Part shown: positions 60,459 through 64,000 of the stretch, in pieces | How the letters are laid out: each line of letters opens with the position of its first letter | Numbering within the stretch: position 1 is the stretch's first letter | IMG/VR virus record: IMGVR_UViG_3300031841_003989 | Location: 1-64,000 of that record | Length of the DNA stretch: 64,000 bases | Origin: a virus | Direction: 5' to 3' (one strand) | The notes under the pieces: model-generated | The model's database searches: none | Seen by the model: the letters and a program-made list of their open reading frames with translations, nothing else | What the model was told of the DNA's origin: nothing | Position numbers and translations under genes: made by a program

Positions 60459-60814
60459 AGGTAGAATATAATTTAACTCTTGGTGGACGAGAAGTTGTTG
60501 TGTCCAGCGATTGTGAAACAGATTGTGATGTCTTTAAGTTCCTCCATCATATGGGCGAACTTTTTGACAATAGCACTTGCGAAAGAAATGGCCAGAAATC
60601 TAACAATGTTCGTATCAATGTTCGAACAGATGCTGAAGACAATGAGTATTATGAAATAATCTGCTTCGATCCATCTCAGCCTGAGTGTCACTTTGCTAAG
60701 CGTAAGTTTGGTGTAAACAAGAAGGGTGGAGGTCTTTTCCCAAAGAACAAGGATGCTGAAGGAAACTGGAAACCTTGGACCAAGTATAACAAGGAAACCG
60801 GCAAAGAAGAATAA
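60455..60814 (+). CDS. Unknown protein, 119 aa
   Basis: MKVEYNLTLGGREVVVSSDC, then CDVFKFLHHMGELFDNSTCE, VRINVRTDAEDNEYYEIICF and a basic Gly-rich end (RKFGVNKKGGGLFPKNK). No known family. Short alpha/beta fold with a possible nucleic-acid surface at the C-terminus. The ATG overlaps the previous stop. It is the last gene before the copy B structured element. Confidence 0.6.
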   Translation: MKVEYNLTLGGREVVVSSDCETDCDVFKFLHHMGELFDNSTCERNGQKSNNVRINVRTDAEDNEYYEIICFDPSQPECHFAKRKFGVNKKGGGLFPKNKDAEGNWKPWTKYNKETGKEE

Positions 60815-60833
60815 CACTGAGGTTTCCAATTTG

Positions 60834-60918
60834 CCACTCCAAGTATCCGGATTCACATTTTCATTTAGGCCAGATCTAAATTTAGTGAATCATCCGGGAC
60901 TTGGGGTGGGATTTTTTT
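60834..60918 (+). terminator. Structured terminator/leader element, copy B
   Basis: An outer stem of 11 pairs, CCACTCCAAGT with ACTTGGGGTGG (one G-U), encloses a 53-base core bounded by ATCCGG on both sides. Inside is ATTTAGG-CCAGA-TCTAAAT (last pair G-U), and TTCAC pairs with GTGAA. Seven T follow, and the next ATG is 10 bases on. Core length and hairpin position equal copy A, while the outer stems differ in sequence yet still pair. Confidence 0.75.
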
Positions 60919-60927
60919 GGACTACAT

Positions 60928-61428
60928 ATGAACAAGATCTTTCTATTAGCACTTTCAGAAGAATTACCAGATGTACCATCATATTGTGATGATCAAATAT
61001 TTTTCACGGGTGTAGGAAAGACTAATGCTGCAATAGTTGCTTCTGATTTAATAAAAACTTATAATCCAAATCTAGTGGTCAATCTTGGCACTGCTGGATC
61101 ATTTGACAAAAACCTTTCTGGACTACACAAGTGTGGAACATTTGTAAATAGAGATTGTCATCCTGAGTTTCATGAAACCATAAGATATGGCACAGGACTA
61201 ACATTGTCAACTGGAGATTCCTTTGCTTTACAGGAAAAAGATTCTAATGCAGATCTGGCAGACATGGAGGCATATGCTATAGCACAGGCATGTAAATACT
61301 TTAATGTTAATTTTGCTTGTTATAAATATATTACAGATTATATTGGATCTAATTCAATACAAGATTGGAGAAGTAAAGTATCTTCTGGTAGACAACATTT
61401 TTTGGGAGTAATTAATGATTATATCTAA
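60928..61428 (+). CDS. Nucleoside phosphorylase/MTA-SAH nucleosidase-like, 166 aa
   Basis: Phosphorylase-type Rossmann fold: FFTGVGKTNAAIVASDLI (compare GIGKVAAA), NLVVNLGTAGSFD (NTGSAGG-like), and ADMEAYAIAQACKYFNVNFA with the family Met-Glu. At 166 residues it is much shorter than bacterial MtnN (about 230), and parts of the middle are missing. Such enzymes hydrolyse methylthioadenosine, S-adenosylhomocysteine or nucleosides. That would help recycle the by-products of radical-SAM and methyl-transfer reactions such as those expected of the B12-rSAM protein. This link is inference. Confidence 0.75.
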   Translation: MNKIFLLALSEELPDVPSYCDDQIFFTGVGKTNAAIVASDLIKTYNPNLVVNLGTAGSFDKNLSGLHKCGTFVNRDCHPEFHETIRYGTGLTLSTGDSFALQEKDSNADLADMEAYAIAQACKYFNVNFACYKYITDYIGSNSIQDWRSKVSSGRQHFLGVINDYI

Positions 61429-62380
61429 AACCCCATTTAGAGTTTCACTTTTTGGTGGATCGACAGATTATAAATCATATTACGAGCAGCATGGTTCGTT
61501 GCTGATTGGATTTGCAATGGATAAATATTGCTATCTTTCCTTAAGAGAAAACCCGGAGATCTTTAGTTATAAATCTAAAATATCCTACTCTAAAATAGAG
61601 CAAGTAAACGACAACAAAGAAATTCAGCATGACGGAGTTAGAGGTGCTCTTGAGTATTTCCAGCAAATGGATAAAAGATGGGAAATGTCTTACTTTAGTG
61701 ATTTTCCCGCTCAAACTGGAACTGGATCTTCTTCCGCCTTTATGGTGGGATTGATCAATGCATTAAAGTCGGAATACAATTATTCACCATATCAATTGGC
61801 AAAGTTTGCTATAGAAGTTGAACGTAATCACTTAAAGGAGCCGGGTGGGATTCAAGATCAAATCTGGGCGGCATATGGAGGATTTAATTCAGTCGAGATT
61901 AAAAAAGATGGAGACTTTAGGGTTAGACCTTTGCCAATATCAAAAGATTTTATCGAAGAGTTCTTCAATAGATCTTTTCTTATTTATACTGGAAAACAAA
62001 GAAGATCGTTCAGGATAGCTTCATCTAGTGATACGGGATCGTCTGATGAAAACAAGATCAATATTCATAAACTAGCGAATGACGCACTTCGTGCATTTAG
62101 TAATGAAGACATTGAATCCATTGCTATCCTTTTAAGGCAATCTTGGGAATCTAAAATACAAATCTCACCTTTAATTGCAGGTGAAGAACTCCTAGACACA
62201 TTTAGGTCTTTATATGCTCATGGAATGATAGGTGGAAAGCTTTTAGGAAGTGGTGGTTCTGGATTTATATTTGGAATAGCTAAAGATAGCAAAAGCAAAA
62301 AAGATATTGTGCAGAATTTTAGTGGTAGTTATATTGACTGTGGTTATTCACCCGAAGGTTCAAAGATAATCCATGCATAG
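61415..62380 (+). CDS. hddA: GHMP-family sugar kinase, HddA-like (heptose 7-phosphate kinase)
   Basis: Family order is clear: ISKTPFRVSLFGGSTDYKSY (PxRVSxxGGGTD), FPAQTGTGSSSAFMVGL (GHMP ATP motif), KEPGGIQDQIWAAYGGFNSV (typical of HddA) and GGKLLGSGGSGFIF. 321 residues against about 340 for D,D-heptose kinases. It would phosphorylate C1 of D-glycero-D-manno-heptose 7-phosphate, an early step of GDP-D,D-heptose formation. The downstream HAD and cytidylyltransferase-like genes would then complete activation. Fucokinase-type substrate cannot be excluded. Confidence 0.8.
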   Translation: MIISKTPFRVSLFGGSTDYKSYYEQHGSLLIGFAMDKYCYLSLRENPEIFSYKSKISYSKIEQVNDNKEIQHDGVRGALEYFQQMDKRWEMSYFSDFPAQTGTGSSSAFMVGLINALKSEYNYSPYQLAKFAIEVERNHLKEPGGIQDQIWAAYGGFNSVEIKKDGDFRVRPLPISKDFIEEFFNRSFLIYTGKQRRSFRIASSSDTGSSDENKINIHKLANDALRAFSNEDIESIAILLRQSWESKIQISPLIAGEELLDTFRSLYAHGMIGGKLLGSGGSGFIFGIAKDSKSKKDIVQNFSGSYIDCGYSPEGSKIIHA

Positions 62381-62390
62381 GAGAGGTAAT

Positions 62391-62861
62391 ATGAAGATTG
62401 GGGTAGTAAGCTTATTCGCAAATCCAATTCATAGTGGTCACATTCAGTATATTCAAGAGTCGGCTAAGATGGTTGATCATTTATTTGCCATTGTTAATAA
62501 TGATGAGCAGGTAAAGTTAAAAGGCAGTCAAGAGTTTATGGATGAGAATGAACGCCTTGAGGTTGTTAAAAATATCAAAGGCGTTTGGTCAGCTAAGATA
62601 TCTCAAAGCAAAGAGATTAATGTTGCATCGGATTTAGAGGCACTTGGGCGGCATATAGAGCAAGGTACTCATTTATTAAATATTCCGGCTGGAGACAAGT
62701 CTGAAGATGTCAGAATTTATTTTTTTAATTCTGGTGATAGAGTTACTTCAGACCCAAAAGAAAAGGAAGTATGCGAAAAATTCCACATACTTCCGGTGTT
62801 TCTTGCTTTGCCAAAAATTAATAGCTCTAGCGAGATTTTATCTAAGATCGTCTCTGGATAA
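62391..62861 (+). CDS. Cytidylyltransferase-family protein (HldE C-domain/RfaE2-like), 156 aa
   Basis: HxGH-type nucleotidyltransferase. SLFANPIHSGHIQYIQESAK holds the HxGH motif (here HSGH), then DHLFAIVNNDEQVKLKG, FMDENERLEVVKNIKGV and the ISSTxI-like SSSEILSKI near the end. Such enzymes activate a sugar 1-phosphate with a nucleotide, as HldE does for ADP-heptose, or cytidylylate alcohol phosphates. I chose the ATG behind GAGAGG. It partly overlaps the HAD gene on the other strand. It probably acts after the kinase in one pathway. Confidence 0.78.
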   Translation: MKIGVVSLFANPIHSGHIQYIQESAKMVDHLFAIVNNDEQVKLKGSQEFMDENERLEVVKNIKGVWSAKISQSKEINVASDLEALGRHIEQGTHLLNIPAGDKSEDVRIYFFNSGDRVTSDPKEKEVCEKFHILPVFLALPKINSSSEILSKIVSG

Positions 62862-63209
62862 TAGTCCGGCGTTTCTGTCTAAGCATACAGCTTCTGCCGT
62901 ATTCATCCCATCTGGTTTTCTATCGTTTACGACCATTCTGCTGCCCGTAGGAAGCCCCATAATTAGTTTGTCGTAAAAGATACCAAATGAATTTAGTTGT
63001 TGCTCAGTGGCCCTTCTGGTGCCTTCTGGACGGGCTGTGGTGATAAGGATAAAATAATCCTTTAGTCTCCACTCTGTAAATCTCTCAATTACACCCGGAA
63101 GTAAGATGGGTTTTTCAGTTAGCATAGCATGTAGATCTTTTTTATGGTGAAAGATCGTGCCATCAATATCGCAAAAAATAGTTTTCCTTAAGTCCCTAAA
63201 ATTATTCAT
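62838..63209 (-). CDS. HAD-family phosphatase, 123 aa
   Basis: Small HAD hydrolase: TIFCDIDGTIFHHKKD (nucleophile Asp and acid/base Asp), LITTARPEGTRRATEQQL (motif II Thr and cap-less loop), and MVVNDRKPDGMNTAE (motif IV Asp pair in VNDRKPD). In heptose pathways GmhB, also a small HAD, removes the C7 phosphate. The position next to an HddA-like kinase and a nucleotidyltransferase favours that, though it is on the other strand and overlaps the last 24 bases of its neighbour. Could instead act on nucleotides. Confidence 0.75.
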   Translation of the reverse strand: MNNFRDLRKTIFCDIDGTIFHHKKDLHAMLTEKPILLPGVIERFTEWRLKDYFILITTARPEGTRRATEQQLNSFGIFYDKLIMGLPTGSRMVVNDRKPDGMNTAEAVCLDRNAGLLSRDDLR

Positions 63210-63565
63210 CTTGTGTATTTCTCCAGTAGATGATGTATGATTTTGTCAATAATCCAATTTATTACAATTTTAGCTAGCCACCACCACACAAAAGAAGGTA
63301 AAAACCCAGAAGGTTTGTTTGTGAATTTGGCATTTTTGTAGATATGTTTCTTACATTCTTTTCTGAGATGAGACGTTCTAATCCTTCCTAATTTTGGGTA
63401 AAAAACATCTCCTAAAGGATAATTACCATACCAATCAGATGCTGCCTCAAAAGCGTCATTAAAAATACCTTCTTTGGTAGTTCTGTTTTTATCTGGAAGA
63501 GATCCGCAAACTCCTTGAGGAGCAAAAGCTAACTCTTTAATGTATTGTATTTCTTCTCTGTTCAT
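63206..63565 (-). CDS. Unknown protein with C-terminal hydrophobic segment, 119 aa
   Basis: The N-terminus is polar (REEIQYIKELAFAPQGVCGS, DAFEAASDWYGNYPLG). A basic middle and an aromatic, hydrophobic C-terminal stretch (PSFVWWWLAKIVINWIIDKI) that may anchor it in the membrane. Its start overlaps the DUF1501 gene stop by one base and its end is coupled to the HAD gene. No family known. Confidence 0.6.
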   Translation of the reverse strand: MNREEIQYIKELAFAPQGVCGSLPDKNRTTKEGIFNDAFEAASDWYGNYPLGDVFYPKLGRIRTSHLRKECKKHIYKNAKFTNKPSGFLPSFVWWWLAKIVINWIIDKIIHHLLEKYTR

Positions 63566-64000
63566 TACGAAAAATCCTTCAAAATGTTTTTAGCATTCTT
63601 TTTAACAATATCGTGTGGTCTTCCATCTGTCGCAACATATCTAGTATCTTTTTTCATGTTCAAATGATCAAAAATAGTCCAAGTTAAATCTTCTGGAGTT
63701 GTTCTATCTTGATCAAAATCGTCAGCATTTGCCGTGGTGGTTCCAATAGTTCTTCCCATATCATAACTACCACAACTAATCATTAAAGGAGCAACTCTAC
63801 CAAAATGGTCTCGTCCAGCATTGCCATTTACTTTTGGAGTTCTTCCAAATTCAGAAGTGACTACAAGCATAACTCTTTTGTACATGCCTCTTTCTTCAAG
63901 AGTATCCATAATCTTGCCCAAGTAATTATCTAGCTCAACCTGACGATTATTTAATCCTCCAACGATATTGCTATGCATATCCCATCCGCCAGTGGTAATC
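63565..64000 (-). CDS. DUF1501 domain protein, C-terminal part (5' partial)
   Basis: The frame is open to the window edge and shows the classic end of DUF1501: TTGGWDMHSNI, MLVVTSEFGRTPKVNGNAGR followed by DHFGRVAPLMISCG, and TPEDLTWTIFDHLNMKKDTR. DUF1501 proteins belong to the alkaline phosphatase/sulfatase superfamily and are especially abundant in Planctomycetota, where they are usually exported. A phage copy is unexpected and may act on host-surface sulfate or phosphate esters or have come from the host. The N-terminus, with any signal peptide, is outside the window. Confidence 0.85.
   Translation of the reverse strand, partial: ITTGGWDMHSNIVGGLNNRQVELDNYLGKIMDTLEERGMYKRVMLVVTSEFGRTPKVNGNAGRDHFGRVAPLMISCGSYDMGRTIGTTTANADDFDQDRTTPEDLTWTIFDHLNMKKDTRYVATDGRPHDIVKKNAKNILKDFS

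Noticed and set aside
1-64000. Prophage or integrated element signs
   Set aside because: No integrase, excisionase, repressor pair or attachment repeats were seen. The gene set is that of a lytic phage.

Overview
The window is most likely part of a large tailed-phage genome (Caudoviricetes). It is AT-rich and gene-dense, with long runs of genes overlapping by 4 bases (ATGA). It carries tail and virion genes beside a near-complete lytic replication set: DnaE-type polymerase, DnaB-like helicase, primase, RecA-like recombinase, two SSBs, class Ia ribonucleotide reductase, dNMP kinase, MazG, PhoH and a sigma factor. No integrase, tRNA, rRNA or CRISPR array was seen. The host is not shown directly. 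A DUF1501 protein at the right edge, a family especially common in Planctomycetota, makes an aquatic planctomycete-like host a reasonable guess.

Layout. 1-13.5 kb (+): the end of a tape-measure-like gene with elastin-like repeats, then four large tail/virion genes, the last a 1952-residue protein with about 88 cysteines. 13.6-23.3 kb (mostly -): a translationally coupled nucleotide-sugar and glycosyltransferase operon. It has three GT-A glycosyltransferases, an E1-alpha/E1-beta-like thiamine-diphosphate (TPP) enzyme pair, an RmlC-like epimerase, a B12-radical-SAM enzyme, a ColD-like DegT dehydratase with His in place of the PLP lysine, and an extended SDR. 23.3-24.5 kb: divergent regulatory region with several hairpins and a candidate ncRNA. 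24.5-27.6 kb (+): SSB, small unknown genes, a GT4. 27.6-32.7 kb: a monocistronic late-type gene and a membrane/export cassette (holin-like proteins, membrane PAS protein, papain-like protease, exported Cys-rich thioredoxin). 32.8-42.8 kb: nrdA, nrdB, MazG, PhoH, zinc ribbons, RecA-like protein. 42.8-54.1 kb: helicase, primase, dNMP kinase, UDP-galactopyranose mutase, nucleases, a DnaE split into two genes around an exonuclease gene, second SSB, sigma factor. 54.1-59 kb: second glycan block. 59-60.8 kb: a Vsr-like nuclease and a recombination-like gene. 60.9-63.2 kb: nucleosidase and heptose-type sugar activation genes. 63.2-64 kb (-): an unknown gene and the partial DUF1501 gene.

How it fits together. 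The replication and nucleotide genes make the phage largely independent of the host. The two glycan loci (about 15-23 kb and 46-63 kb) could build and transfer an unusual sugar, either onto the virion or onto the host surface. The most novel signals are: (1) a structured element present twice, before 28389 and before 60928, with identical core spacing and outer stems that pair despite different sequence; (2) the ColD-like plus TPP-pair operon, suggesting a branched 3-deoxy sugar; (3) the split dnaE around its exonuclease; (4) a matched late leader (TATAAATA, about 37 nt, AAACAGGA, then ATG) at two genes; (5) an exported thioredoxin with seven C-x-C motifs in a phage that also encodes a very Cys-rich virion protein.
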